Of a stretch of 64,000 nucleotides of DNA, positions 17,003 to 26,416 are shown one piece after another. Under the pieces are notes generated by a model. That model was given only the letters and a program-made list of their open reading frames with translations, searched no databases and was not told where the DNA came from. Origin of the DNA: Bosea sp. PAMC 26642 (GTDB lineage: Bacteria > Pseudomonadota > Alphaproteobacteria > Rhizobiales > Beijerinckiaceae); the NCBI RefSeq assembly GCF_001562255.1, contig NZ_CP014301.1:5439157-5503156 (forward strand), read 5' to 3'. The stretch's first letter is position 1, and each line of letters begins with the position of its first letter. The translations under genes were made by a program, and so were the position numbers.

Positions 17003-17018
17003 CTGCATTGCGATGCAG
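17003..17018. promoter_or_regulatory. Inverted repeat in the oxidoreductase/HxlR intergenic region
   Basis: CTGCAT-N4-ATGCAG in the 101-bp gap between the two divergent starts, 13 bp upstream of the oxidoreductase ATG. HxlR-family dimers bind short inverted repeats, so this is a possible operator. Support is positional only. Confidence 0.4.
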
Positions 17019-17091
17019 GCCAGATGCGCCTTATATACGCCCCTCGCAAGAACGCACAATTTCAGCACATAGTGCCGAAAAGGATACTGTC

Positions 17092-17451
17092 ATGCCGCCT
17101 CGCTTTCAGGAGCCATTCTCTTCGCCGGCCTGTCCGGTCGAGGCCGCGCTCGGCTTTATCGGAGGCAAATGGAAGGGGATCGTGCTCTATCATCTGCTGG
17201 GCGGCACCATGCGGTTCAATGCCATCCGGCGTCGCGTGCCGGGCGTGACCCAGCGGATGCTGACCACGCAACTGCGCGAACTCGAGGCCGACAGCCTGAT
17301 CGTTCGCGTTGTCTTTCCCGAGGTGCCGCCGCGCGTCGAATACAGCCTGTCCGGCAAGGGACGCACGCTCGAGCCGGTGATCATGGCACTCAAGGTGTGG
17401 GGCGAGAATCACGCGGGGCCGGCGCCGGTCGTGGAGACAGAGGCGGCCTGA
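17092..17451 (+). CDS. HxlR-family transcriptional regulator
   Basis: A 119-residue winged-helix regulator. SPACPVEAALGFIGGKWKGIVLYHLLGGTMRFNAIRRRVPGVTQRMLTTQLRELEADSLIVR is the full HxlR domain, with the conserved cysteine in the CPVE motif at about residue 14 that in some members senses thiol stress or aldehydes. The wing sequence VPPRVEYSLSGKG is typical. It probably controls the divergent oxidoreductase gene, and perhaps itself, from the inverted repeat at 17003-17018. The start is the ATG at 17092; upstream in-frame codons lie in the promoter region. Confidence 0.93.
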   Translation: MPPRFQEPFSSPACPVEAALGFIGGKWKGIVLYHLLGGTMRFNAIRRRVPGVTQRMLTTQLRELEADSLIVRVVFPEVPPRVEYSLSGKGRTLEPVIMALKVWGENHAGPAPVVETEAA

Positions 17452-17528
17452 GATCCGAAAGGTCGCGTGCGATCCTCTCCAAGCAAGCCTCGGTCTCTGT
17501 ATCCGTGCAGCCGACGATGCGGCCTCGG

Positions 17529-18407
17529 CTATCCGACCGGGATCACATCGACCGCGATGCCGATCTTCTGCGAACCGGGGCCGACCAGCACGCCATCCAG
17601 CGGCGAGACGTCGGCATAGTCGCGCCCGAAGGCCGTGACGATATGGTCGTCGGCGACGATCAGGTCGTTGGTCGGGTCGAGGCCGATCCAGCCGGTCTCC
17701 GGACCGCACCACAGCATCACCCAGGCATGGCTGGCATCGGCACCGGCCAGCCGCTTCTGCCCCGGCGGCGGGATCGTGCGGATATAGCCGCTGACATAGG
17801 CCGCCGGCAGGCCCAGTCCCCGCAAGCCCGCGATCATGATATGCGCGAAATCCTGGCAGACGCCGTGGCGCTCGCGGAAGGCCTCCGCCAGCGGCGTCGA
17901 GACCTCCGTCGCATCGGGGTCGTACTCGAAATCATGCCGGATACGCGCCATCAGCTCGCTTGCCGCCTCCAGCACCGGACGCAATGGCGAAAAGCTCTTG
18001 CGGGCGTAATCGACGACCTCGGCGACGAATGGCACCAGCCGGCTCGGATACAGATGATGCGTCGGCGAATCCGGCGCGAGGCTGGTCAAGGCCAGTGCAA
18101 GTTCACCGACCTCTTCCCAATGGCGCGTCAGGCCGGGGTGGGGCGGGGCAGGGCGGTCGACCTCGATGCGCGCCCGCATTTCCACCTTGAGCTCGCGATG
18201 CGGCTTAGAGATGGTCATCGTCGTCATGCGGTTGCCGAAGAAGCACAAGCCGTCGATCCGCTCCGCAGGGCGCGGCGTGATGATGAGTTCGCTCTTGCGC
18301 ACCCGCTGGCCGCCATCGTCGCGCGGTAGCAGCCGCAGGATGCAGCGCGCGAAGGGCACCGGGCGGCTGTAGCCGTAGGTCGTGAGATGACGGACGTCGT
18401 AGATCAC
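17529..18407 (-). CDS. Transglutaminase-like protein of the ATP-grasp/alpha-E cluster
   Basis: A 292-residue protein with an N-terminal beta-rich transglutaminase-associated region (about 1-120; opens MIYDVRHLTTYGYSRPV) and a transglutaminase/cysteine-protease core. The full triad is visible: Cys184 in HGVCQDFAH, His227 in ASHAWVMLW and Asp244 in WIGLDPTND. It starts 4 bases inside the end of the upstream ATP-grasp/alpha-E gene, so the pair is translationally coupled. Genes of this type accompany circularly permuted ATP-grasp and alpha-E genes across many bacteria; predicted roles are peptide cleavage or transfer on a peptide made by the ATP-grasp partner. The substrate is unknown. Confidence 0.92.
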   Translation of the reverse strand: MIYDVRHLTTYGYSRPVPFARCILRLLPRDDGGQRVRKSELIITPRPAERIDGLCFFGNRMTTMTISKPHRELKVEMRARIEVDRPAPPHPGLTRHWEEVGELALALTSLAPDSPTHHLYPSRLVPFVAEVVDYARKSFSPLRPVLEAASELMARIRHDFEYDPDATEVSTPLAEAFRERHGVCQDFAHIMIAGLRGLGLPAAYVSGYIRTIPPPGQKRLAGADASHAWVMLWCGPETGWIGLDPTNDLIVADDHIVTAFGRDYADVSPLDGVLVGPGSQKIGIAVDVIPVG

Positions 18408-20974
18408 GCGATGCCTGTTAGCCTCGAGCCTTCGGGCCCGCTGTTTTGCAGGAAATAGCGTTCCGCGATCGCGCTCGACAGTTCCATGAGTAATTGTTCG
18501 AGTAGCAGGATGCTAGCGCGGTCAAGCCGCGACGCTTCGGCCGTCTTGCATTCCGTCGCGAGCTTCAACGCGAAGCGGCGCGGCGCCTCCAGCATTCCAT
18601 CTTCGTTCAGCGCCGGCAGGTCGGCGATCTCGGTGTTGAGCCGGTCGATCTGGAACGCGACGGAGCGCGGATTGTAGGGGTCGAGCATGACGAGGTCGAG
18701 CACCGGCTGCAGGCTCGGCCCCAGCAGATAGCGCGAGCGATAGGTGATCTGCGAATCCGTCAGATCGAGCAGCGCGTCGAGCCCGTCGGTGGGTGCCGTC
18801 GTCTCGGCGAAATGGCGGGCGAAGCGGCAGGTCGCGACGCCGCGCTCGATGCGCCGGCCGATATCGAGGAAGCGCCAGCCCGGCCCGCGAACCATGTTCT
18901 CCTGGCTGAGCCCGGAGAAGGCGGCGAGCGTCTTCAGCGCGCGGTCGGCGACCTCGTAGACCTCGCCCTCGCTCGGCTGGCGGCCGGGCTCCAGCGTCAA
19001 TTGCCGTTGCAGGTCGCCGAACAGCCGCCATGCATCGATCGAGAGCCGTTCGCGGATGACCGAGGCCGTGCGCCGCGCCTCGCCGACATTGGCCCGCGCC
19101 GAGCCGTATTCGGCCGCGTCGTAGAGCGCCGAAGTCGCCTGCGCCAGCACGGGCGAGCCCTTCGTACCGGCAAGACCACGCGCTGCCGCGGCCTTCGCCG
19201 CTGCGCCCTTGGGCGAGGGGGCCGCGCCCCATGCCACCAGGAGACTGGCCAGACGGCGCACCGTGTCGGGCCGTGACGGGTTGGTCGTGTCGGCATCGAT
19301 CAGTCGGCCGAGCAGCGCGCGCACCAGCCGCAGCATCGCCTCAGTCCGTTCGAGGTAGCGCCCAAGCCAGAACAGGTTGTCGGCGGCTCGGCTCGGCAGG
19401 GTCCCGACGAGGCGGCGGATCGCGATCCGGTCGCTCGCCGGCAGCAGCGTTACCTGTTCCACCGGCGCGTCCGACGTCACCCAGACATCGCTCGAGCGGA
19501 CGCCGCTTCTCATGCTGACGGCGCGGGCATCGGGTTCGTCCGAAATCCGGCAGAAGCCGCCGGGCATCACCTTCCAGCCATCTGGCGTAGCGGCCGCGAA
19601 GACGCGCAGCGTCACCGGCCTGGGCTGCAGCCGGCCGTTCTGGAAGACCGGCATGGTCGATAGCCGCACGATCTCCTGCCCGACATAGTCCATCCCGCGC
19701 GCTTCGATCCGGGCGCGAAGCTCCGCGCGGTCGGCCGCCGGCAACTCGCCTGCCAGGACGGGATTCATGTCGAGGCCGCCGCCGGCCGCACGGAAGGCGG
19801 GCGCAATGCTCATCTGGTCGAGCCGATCGAGCACGGCGGCGCGCTCGCGCGGCTGGCCGCACCACCAGGTTGCGACGTTGGGCAGGATCATTTCCTCGCC
19901 GAGCAGGCTTTTGCCCAGCGCTGGCAGGAAGCCCATCAAGGCTCGTGCCTCGACCACGCCGGAGCCGAGACCATTGGCGACATGGACACTTCCCTGCCGC
20001 ACCGCCTGGACCAGCCCGGCGACGCCCAGAGCGGAGCGGGCGTTGAGTTCGAGCGGGTCGGAGAAATCGCCGTCGATGCGCCGCCAGATCACGTCGGCGC
20101 GCTTGGGGCCGGCGATTGTGCGGACATGGATGCGTCCGCCGCGCATCATCAGATCGCCGCCCTCGACCAGCAGGAAGCCGAGATAGCGCGCCAGATAGGC
20201 CTGCTCGAAATAGCTTTCGTTGAGCGGGCCGGGCGTCAGCAGGCAGATGCGCGGCTCCACGCGTTTGGACCCTGCGACGAGGCCGGCGCGAAAACCCTGG
20301 AAGAAGGCCGCCAGCCGCTCGACATTCATCGTCCGGAACAGGTCGGGGAAGGCGCGTGCCAGCGCCAGCCGGTTCTCCAGCGCGTAGCCCGCGCCCGAGG
20401 GCGCCTGCGTCCGGTCGCCGAGCACCCACCAACGCCCGTCCGGTCCGCGTCCGAGATCGGCCGCGTAGAGTTGCAGGCTGCCGCCGCCCGGCGCGCCCTG
20501 CAGCGGCCGCAGGTAATCGGGGCTGCCCGTCACGACGGAGGCCGGCAGCAGACCGCTCGCGATCGTCTTGGCCGGGCCGTAGATGTCGTCGAGCAGGGTC
20601 GAGAGCAGTTGCGCGCGCTGCGCGACGCCGGCAGCGATCACGCTCCATTCCGCGCCGGTCAGCACCAGCGGCACATGGCTCAGCGGCCAGGCGCGCTCGC
20701 CGGCCTGCGGGTCGTTGTCGTCGAGATCGCCATGGACGCGGTAGGAGACGCCGGTATCGTGGACATGGCGGTCGGCCAGGCCGAAACGCTGATTCAACTC
20801 GTCCGGGGACAGCGAGCTCCATTCCATCAGGAACGGGTCCCAATGCGGGCGGATCGCGCCGTCCTGGTCCATGAACTCGTCATAAGCGCCCGGCAGCGGC
20901 CGATAGCCGGCCAGCAGGGCGTTGCGCCGCTCCGCTTTCCCGCGCATCGACGATGATCGGCCCTGCAACGCCAT
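18404..20974 (-). CDS. Circularly permuted ATP-grasp (type 2) fused to alpha-E domain
   Basis: An 856-residue fusion. Residues about 20-490 are a circularly permuted ATP-grasp ligase (YRPLPGAYDEFMD near the start; FDLFRTMNVERLAAFFQGF-like and LLTPGPLNESYFEQAYLARYLGFLLVEGGDL blocks; VANGLGSGVVEARALMGFLPAL and LPNVATWWCGQ later). Residues about 515-840 are the mostly helical alpha-E domain (LPSRAADNLFWLGRYLERTEAMLRLVRALL). In many genomes these are two adjacent genes; here they are one polypeptide. ATP-grasp enzymes form amide or thioester bonds from carboxylates using ATP, so a role in making a small peptide is predicted but unproven. It lies between two transglutaminase-type genes and 9 bp after the DUF2126 gene. 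Confidence 0.92.
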   Translation of the reverse strand: MALQGRSSSMRGKAERRNALLAGYRPLPGAYDEFMDQDGAIRPHWDPFLMEWSSLSPDELNQRFGLADRHVHDTGVSYRVHGDLDDNDPQAGERAWPLSHVPLVLTGAEWSVIAAGVAQRAQLLSTLLDDIYGPAKTIASGLLPASVVTGSPDYLRPLQGAPGGGSLQLYAADLGRGPDGRWWVLGDRTQAPSGAGYALENRLALARAFPDLFRTMNVERLAAFFQGFRAGLVAGSKRVEPRICLLTPGPLNESYFEQAYLARYLGFLLVEGGDLMMRGGRIHVRTIAGPKRADVIWRRIDGDFSDPLELNARSALGVAGLVQAVRQGSVHVANGLGSGVVEARALMGFLPALGKSLLGEEMILPNVATWWCGQPRERAAVLDRLDQMSIAPAFRAAGGGLDMNPVLAGELPAADRAELRARIEARGMDYVGQEIVRLSTMPVFQNGRLQPRPVTLRVFAAATPDGWKVMPGGFCRISDEPDARAVSMRSGVRSSDVWVTSDAPVEQVTLLPASDRIAIRRLVGTLPSRAADNLFWLGRYLERTEAMLRLVRALLGRLIDADTTNPSRPDTVRRLASLLVAWGAAPSPKGAAAKAAAARGLAGTKGSPVLAQATSALYDAAEYGSARANVGEARRTASVIRERLSIDAWRLFGDLQRQLTLEPGRQPSEGEVYEVADRALKTLAAFSGLSQENMVRGPGWRFLDIGRRIERGVATCRFARHFAETTAPTDGLDALLDLTDSQITYRSRYLLGPSLQPVLDLVMLDPYNPRSVAFQIDRLNTEIADLPALNEDGMLEAPRRFALKLATECKTAEASRLDRASILLLEQLLMELSSAIAERYFLQNSGPEGSRLTGIA

Positions 20975-20983
20975 GTTTTGCGT

Positions 20984-23900
20984 CTACACTCCTGATGGAC
21001 GCCGCAAATCCAGTGTGAGCGGGAATTCGGCGCTGCGCTCTTCGGGCGGAATCGCCAGCGCGCCGGGACTATGACCGATCGCTTCGAAACGTGCGAGCCG
21101 GCGCGCCTCCGCTTCGTAAGAATTCACGGGAGGAGTTTCGTAGCTGCGACCTCCGGGATGGGCGACATGGTAGACGCAACCGCCGAGCGAGCGCCCGACC
21201 CAGGTGTCGACGATGTCGAAGGTCAGCGGCGAATGCACGGGAATCGTCGGGTGCAGGCCCGATGCGGGCTGCCAGGCCTTGAAGCGCACGGCGGCGATGC
21301 TCTCGCCCGTCGTCCCCGCCGGCGTCATCGGCAGGCGGCGTCCGTTGCAGGTGATGACGTGCCGGCCGGGAACGATCCCCTTCGCCTTGACCTGGAGGCG
21401 TTCGACCGAGGAATCGACATAGCGCACCGTGCCGCCGATCGCGCCTTCCTCGCCCATCACATGCCAGGGCTCCAGCGCCTGCCGGATCTCGATCTCGACG
21501 CCGCCATGCTCGACCTTGCCGTAGAACGGGAAGCGGAACTCGGCCTGCGCCTCGAACCAGACCGGATCGAAGGCATAGCCGGCGCGTCCGAGATCGGAGA
21601 GCACGTCCTGGAAATCCTGCCAGACCATCTCCGGCAGCATGAAGCGGTCGTGAAGCGTCGTGCCCCAGCGCACCAGACTCCCCGCCTGCGGCTCGCGCCA
21701 GAACCATGAGACCAGCGCCCGGATCAGAAGCTGCTGCGCCAGCGACATCCGCGCATCCGGCGGCATTTCGAAGGAGCGGAACTCGATCAGCCCGAGCCGC
21801 CCCGTAGGCCCATCGGGCGAATACAGCTTGTCGATGCAGATCTCGGTGCGGTGCGTATTGCCCGAGACATCGACCAGCAGGTTGCGGAACAGCCGGTCGA
21901 CCAGCCAGAGCGGTATCGAGGGTTGGCCGGGTCCCGGCACTTGTGCCAGCGCGATCTCCAGCTCGTAGAGCTGGTCGAACCGCGCCTCGTCGATGCGCGG
22001 CGCCTGGCTCGTCGGGCCGATGAACAGCCCCGAGAACAGGAAGGACAGCGAAGGGTGCCGGTTCCAGTACAGGATGATGCTCTTGAGAAGGTCCGGCCGC
22101 CGCAGGAAGGGTGAGTCGGGCGGCGTCACGCCTCCCAGCACGACATGGTTGCCGCCGCCGGTGCCGGTGTGGCGACCATCGACCATGAATTTCTCGGCAC
22201 AGAGCCGCGACTGCCGCGCTTCCTCATAGACGCCGCGCGTGATCTCGACCGCCTCGCGCCAGTTCTTGGCCGGATGGATATTGACCTCGATCACGCCGGG
22301 GTCGGGCGTCACCTTGATCACGTTCAGCCGCGGATCGCTGGGCGGCGAATAGCCCTCGATATGGACGGGCAAACCGAGATCCTGCGCCACGCCTTCGACG
22401 CTGCCGATCAGTTCGAGATAATCTTCGAGCTTCTCGACCGGCGGCAGGAAGACGCAAAGAACCTTGTCGCGGACCTCGAGGCTGATCGCGGTGCGCACAT
22501 GTTCGCCGCCGATCTCCTGCTCGGTACGGTCCTGAATGTGACCTTCACCGGCGACATCGACCGAACGCGACATCTGCCGGGAGGCCGGGGCGTGCTCGGG
22601 CGGAAACGCATGGACCGGCGGTGCCGCCTGAGAGCCGCTCACGGCGACAGGTGCCGGGGCACCGGCCGGAGCACCCGCTCGCGGCAGCGGCCCGCGCGGC
22701 TCCATCGGATCCTGCGGATGGATATGTGGGAACTCGTCCTTCGGCACCACCGGCAGCGAGCCGAGCGGCAGCCTGTAGCCGACGGGCGAATCGCCGGGCA
22801 CCAAAAAGAGCTTGCCCCGCCGCAGCGTCCACTTCTCGGAGCGCCAGCGCCGGTCGCCGGCCTGCGACTGCCAGCGCTGAACCGGGATGACATAGCCACG
22901 CGGCTTGCCAAGTCCCAGCTGGAACACCTGCGCCATGCGCGCCCGCTCTTCCGGGTCAGCGAGGCGCGGGTCGAGCGGATCGACATTGTCGGGAAGCTGC
23001 GCCTCCTTGAGCAGCCAGTGCCCGGTATCTTCGTAGGCCGGCAGGACGTAGTCGGCGCCAAGCCCGAGCTTCTCCGAGAGCCCCGCCGCCAGTGCTTCGG
23101 CATCGGCGATGGTCGAGCCGGCTTCGAGCTCACGGTCGCCCCCGGTCGCGGCGCCCGGCTCGCGCGCGATCAGCGCCGCGTCGCGCCAGATCGGCTCGCC
23201 ATCCTCGCGCCAGTACAACGCGAAGGCCCAGCGCGGCAGGCTTTCGCCTGGATACCATTTGCCTTGTCCGTAATGCAGCATCCCGCCCGGTGCGAAGCGC
23301 TCGCGCAGCTTGCGGATCATCACATCGGCGCGCTGGCGCTTGGTGGGGCCGACGGCGGCGATATTCCATTCCTCGCCGGTCTGGTCGTCGATCGAGACGA
23401 AGGTCGGCTCGCCGCCCATGGTCAGGCGGACATCCTGTGCCTTCAGATCCGCTTCGACCTGCTCGCCCAGCGCATCGAGCTTCGTCCAGGATTCGTCGGA
23501 GAAGGGCAGGGTGATGCGCGGCACCTCGTGCACGCGCTCGACACTCATATGGAAATCGAAGGTCGTCTCGGCGTAGCTCGCAATGCCCGAGACCGGCGCG
23601 GCCGAACGGTAATGCGGCGTCGCCGCCAGCGGCAGATGCCCCTCGCCGGTGAGCAGACCCGAGGTCGGGTCGAGCCCGATCCAGCCGGCGCCGGCAATGT
23701 AGACCTCGCACCAGGCATGCAGGTCGGTGAAGTCCTTGTCCGTGCCGCGCGGACCCTCCAGCGGGTCGATGTCGGCCTTCATCTGGATCAGGTAGCCCGA
23801 GACGAAACGCGCCGCGAAGCCGAGATGGCGCATGATCTGGACCAGCAGCCAACTCGTGTCGCGGCAGGAGCCGGATTTGATCGCCAGCGTATGCTCGGGC

Positions 23901-24403
23901 TCCTGCACGCCCGGCTCCATGCGGATGCCATAGGCGATGCCGGCCGCCAGGCGTGCGTTGAGATCAACGATGAAGTTGACGGTGTTCGTCGGCTCGCGCG
24001 GGATCGTCTTGAGATAGGCCTCGAGCAGCTCTCCCGGCGGCTCGGTGACGAGATAGGGGGCGAGCTCGGCCCGCAATTCCTCGGGATAGGCGAAAGGAAA
24101 GATCTCCGCATCGGTCTCGACGAAGAAGTCGAACGGATTGATGATCGACAGCTCGGTGACGAGATCGACCTCGATCCGGAACTCCTTCAACGGCTCCGGA
24201 AAGACGAACCGCGCCAGCCAGTTGCCGCTCGGATCCTGCTGCCAGTTCACGAAATGCTCGGCGGGCGTAACCTTCAGCGAATAGCTGTTGATCGCGGCCC
24301 GGCAATGCGGCGCGGGCCGCAGGCGGATGATCTGGGGCCCCAGCGTGACGGGACGGTCATAGCTGTAATGGGTGACGTGATTGAGCGCGGCGATGATGGC
24401 CAA
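20984..24403 (-). CDS. Transglutaminase-like protein with C-terminal DUF2126 domain
   Basis: A 1139-residue protein. Residues about 1-290 are the transglutaminase N-domain plus core: Cys180 in [12 protein letters not shown], His229 in [10 protein letters not shown] and Asp245 in WIGLDPTSG. Residues about 310 to the end match the large DUF2126 region ([85 protein letters not shown]). DUF2126 has been predicted from comparative genomics to be a carboxylate-amine ligase related to the glutamine-synthetase fold. First gene of the three-gene operon, 9 bp before the ATP-grasp gene. Product and substrate are unknown. Confidence 0.92.
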   Translation of the reverse strand: MAIIAALNHVTHYSYDRPVTLGPQIIRLRPAPHCRAAINSYSLKVTPAEHFVNWQQDPSGNWLARFVFPEPLKEFRIEVDLVTELSIINPFDFFVETDAEIFPFAYPEELRAELAPYLVTEPPGELLEAYLKTIPREPTNTVNFIVDLNARLAAGIAYGIRMEPGVQEPEHTLAIKSGSCRDTSWLLVQIMRHLGFAARFVSGYLIQMKADIDPLEGPRGTDKDFTDLHAWCEVYIAGAGWIGLDPTSGLLTGEGHLPLAATPHYRSAAPVSGIASYAETTFDFHMSVERVHEVPRITLPFSDESWTKLDALGEQVEADLKAQDVRLTMGGEPTFVSIDDQTGEEWNIAAVGPTKRQRADVMIRKLRERFAPGGMLHYGQGKWYPGESLPRWAFALYWREDGEPIWRDAALIAREPGAATGGDRELEAGSTIADAEALAAGLSEKLGLGADYVLPAYEDTGHWLLKEAQLPDNVDPLDPRLADPEERARMAQVFQLGLGKPRGYVIPVQRWQSQAGDRRWRSEKWTLRRGKLFLVPGDSPVGYRLPLGSLPVVPKDEFPHIHPQDPMEPRGPLPRAGAPAGAPAPVAVSGSQAAPPVHAFPPEHAPASRQMSRSVDVAGEGHIQDRTEQEIGGEHVRTAISLEVRDKVLCVFLPPVEKLEDYLELIGSVEGVAQDLGLPVHIEGYSPPSDPRLNVIKVTPDPGVIEVNIHPAKNWREAVEITRGVYEEARQSRLCAEKFMVDGRHTGTGGGNHVVLGGVTPPDSPFLRRPDLLKSIILYWNRHPSLSFLFSGLFIGPTSQAPRIDEARFDQLYELEIALAQVPGPGQPSIPLWLVDRLFRNLLVDVSGNTHRTEICIDKLYSPDGPTGRLGLIEFRSFEMPPDARMSLAQQLLIRALVSWFWREPQAGSLVRWGTTLHDRFMLPEMVWQDFQDVLSDLGRAGYAFDPVWFEAQAEFRFPFYGKVEHGGVEIEIRQALEPWHVMGEEGAIGGTVRYVDSSVERLQVKAKGIVPGRHVITCNGRRLPMTPAGTTGESIAAVRFKAWQPASGLHPTIPVHSPLTFDIVDTWVGRSLGGCVYHVAHPGGRSYETPPVNSYEAEARRLARFEAIGHSPGALAIPPEERSAEFPLTLDLRRPSGV

Positions 24404-24658
24404 GGGCGAAGCACCTGCATCTGGTCACGGGGCAGGACGCCCCTTCGGCCGACACGTTAGCGATGCCGGCCAGACCCGCAAAGCAGCAACTTGCGGAAGC
24501 GCGCGCCGACGAGCCAGGCAGCTGCGCAAGAATTAAGCATTTTTGTGCCGCCCCCGTCTGGTTGCCGCGCCGCAGCGCTGGACATCGCCCTGCTACTGGT
24601 TCCAAAATGGACCGAACCGCCGCGTGTCGGCCGGCACAATCAACCGATGGGGATTTCC
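24404..24658. other. Divergent intergenic region, peptide-ligase operon / ABC transporter
   Basis: A 255-bp gap between the two divergent operons. Frames open through it give no family-like protein. I see no strong palindrome, terminator or EcfG-type site. A GGGGA Shine-Dalgarno sequence lies at its right end before the ATG at 24659. Confidence 0.6.
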
Positions 24659-26248
24659 ATGCGTCACCTTGCGAAACTGATGGCGGTATCCGCCTTCACG
24701 GCCCTGATGGCATCGACGGCGATGGCCCAGACGCCGAAGGACACGATCGTCATGGCCAAGCAGATCGACGACATCATCACGCTCGATCCCGGCGAGGCCT
24801 TCGAGTTTTCGGGCGTCGAGGTCGGCGCCAATGTCTATGACAAGCTGATGGGCGTCGATCTGACCAAGGGCAATGCGCTGGTCGGCGAACTCGCCACCAG
24901 CTACACCGTCAGCCCCGACAACCTGACCTATACCTTCAAGCTCCGGCCCGGCGTGAAATTCCATTCCGGCAACCCGGTGACGGCCGCCGACGTGGTCTAT
25001 TCGATCCAGCGCGCGGTGACGATGAACAAGTCGCCCGGCTTCATCCTGACCCAGTTCGGCTTCAGCAAGGACAACGTGCTGGAGAAGGTCAAGGCGACCG
25101 ACGACGCTACGGTCGTGATGACCGTCTCGCAGCCTTTCGCGCCGACGTTCTTCCTGAACTGCCTGACCTCGGGCGTCGCCTCGGTCGTCGATTCCAAGCT
25201 GGTCAAGGCCAATGAGAAGGACGGTGACTGGGGCAATGGCTGGCTGAAGCTGAACTCGGCCGGTTCCGGCGCCTACAAGGTCCGAGCCTATCGTCCCAAC
25301 GAGCAGTATGCGCTCGACGCCAACGAGTCCTGGTACAAGGGCGCGCCCAAGAACAAGCGCGTCATCGTGCGCCATGTCGCCGAGCCGGCCTCGCAGCGCC
25401 TGCTGCTGGAGAAGGGCGACATCGACATGGCCCGCAACCTGTCGAAGGACCAACTCGCGGCGGTCAAGTCCAACAAGGACATCGAGATCGTCCAGGGCGA
25501 CAAGGGCTATATCCTCTATCTCGGCCTGAACTCGAAGAACCCCAACCTCGCCAAGCCCGAGGTTCGTGAGGCTCTGAAATATCTGGTCGACTACGACTCG
25601 ATCGAGAAGAATATCGTCGAGGGCACCTATAAGGGCCACGAATCCTTCCTGCCCAACGGCTTCCTCGGCGCGATCACCGACAAGCCCTACAAGTTCGATC
25701 TGGCCAAGGCCAAGGAACTGCTGGCCAAGGCCGGCCTCCCCAACGGCTTCACCGTCACCATGGACGTCCGCTCGGTCAACCCGATCACCGACATCGCCCA
25801 GGCGGTCCAGTCGAGCTGGGGCCAAGCCGGCATCAAGCTCGAACTGATTCCCGGCGACGGCAAGCAGACGCTGACCAAGTACCGCGCCCGCACCCACGAC
25901 ATCTATATCGGCCAGTGGGGCCCGGACTATCTCGACCCGCACACCAATGCCGAGACCTTCGCCATCAACGAGAACAACGGCGAGGACGCCAAGTCGAAGA
26001 CGCTGGCCTGGCGCAATGCCTGGGACATCCCGGACATGACCAAGGTGACGCAGGCCAACGTGCTCGAGACCGACGCCGCCAAGCGCGCCGCCGTCTACGG
26101 CACGCTGCAGCGCGAGCACCAGAAGATCTCGCCCTTCGTCATCATGTTCCAGCAGGTCGAGGTCTCGGCCGATCGCAAGGGCGTCACCGGCTGGGTGATC
26201 GGACCGAGCTCCGACACCAATTTCTACGCCCCGATCGCCAAGAACTGA
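24659..26248 (+). CDS. Oligopeptide/dipeptide ABC transporter, periplasmic substrate-binding protein
   Basis: A 529-residue family-5 extracellular solute-binding protein. The Sec signal peptide is residues 1-23 (MRHLAKLMAVSAFTALMASTAMAQ), with cleavage after AMA. Mature-protein landmarks are LVGELATSYTVSPDNLTYTFKLRPGVKFHSGNPVTAADVVYSI and AKAKELLAKAGLPNGFTVTMDV. It captures peptides or related solutes in the periplasm and delivers them to the permeases that follow. The ATG at 24659 has a GGGGA Shine-Dalgarno sequence at good spacing; the in-frame ATG at 24647 does not and would lengthen the n-region by four residues. First gene of a five-gene transporter set. Substrate not determinable. Confidence 0.9.
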   Translation: MRHLAKLMAVSAFTALMASTAMAQTPKDTIVMAKQIDDIITLDPGEAFEFSGVEVGANVYDKLMGVDLTKGNALVGELATSYTVSPDNLTYTFKLRPGVKFHSGNPVTAADVVYSIQRAVTMNKSPGFILTQFGFSKDNVLEKVKATDDATVVMTVSQPFAPTFFLNCLTSGVASVVDSKLVKANEKDGDWGNGWLKLNSAGSGAYKVRAYRPNEQYALDANESWYKGAPKNKRVIVRHVAEPASQRLLLEKGDIDMARNLSKDQLAAVKSNKDIEIVQGDKGYILYLGLNSKNPNLAKPEVREALKYLVDYDSIEKNIVEGTYKGHESFLPNGFLGAITDKPYKFDLAKAKELLAKAGLPNGFTVTMDVRSVNPITDIAQAVQSSWGQAGIKLELIPGDGKQTLTKYRARTHDIYIGQWGPDYLDPHTNAETFAINENNGEDAKSKTLAWRNAWDIPDMTKVTQANVLETDAAKRAAVYGTLQREHQKISPFVIMFQQVEVSADRKGVTGWVIGPSSDTNFYAPIAKN

Positions 26249-26266
26249 GCCCCGACAGCAGCAAGG

Positions 26267-26310
26267 ACCCGCCCAGCCGCGAAGGCTGCGGCGGGTTTCT
26301 TGCTTTCTTT
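26267..26310 (+). terminator. Intrinsic terminator or attenuator after the binding-protein gene
   Basis: ACCCGCC-CAGCC pairs with GGCTG-C-GGCGGGT (one-base bulge, GCGAA loop), then TTTCTTGCTTTCTTT. Placed between the binding-protein gene and the permeases, it would make the binding protein more abundant than the membrane parts, as is usual for ABC importers. Confidence 0.75.
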
Positions 26311-26324
26311 CGGATTGAGACTTT

Positions 26325-26380
26325 CACAGCCTCATCCTTCGAGACGCGATCTTCGATCGCTCCTCAGGATGAGGGCTGTG
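26325..26380. repeat. Palindromic repeat family B, copy 1
   Basis: CACAGCCTCATCCTT at the left pairs, with slippage of one base, with AGGATGAGGGCTGTG at the right; the interior has a GCGAT..ATCGC stem. The longer second copy at 51681-51800 shares both ends. It lies between the terminator and the first permease gene. Confidence 0.85.
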
Positions 26381-26416
26381 GGATCGACCAGACAAGAACA
26401 ACAAGAAGCGGATACG

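Noticed and set aside
22145..24460. A 771-codon open frame on the plus strand opposite the DUF2126 gene
   Set aside because: Antisense shadow in GC-rich DNA with repetitive charged residues. The opposite strand encodes a complete transglutaminase/DUF2126 protein.
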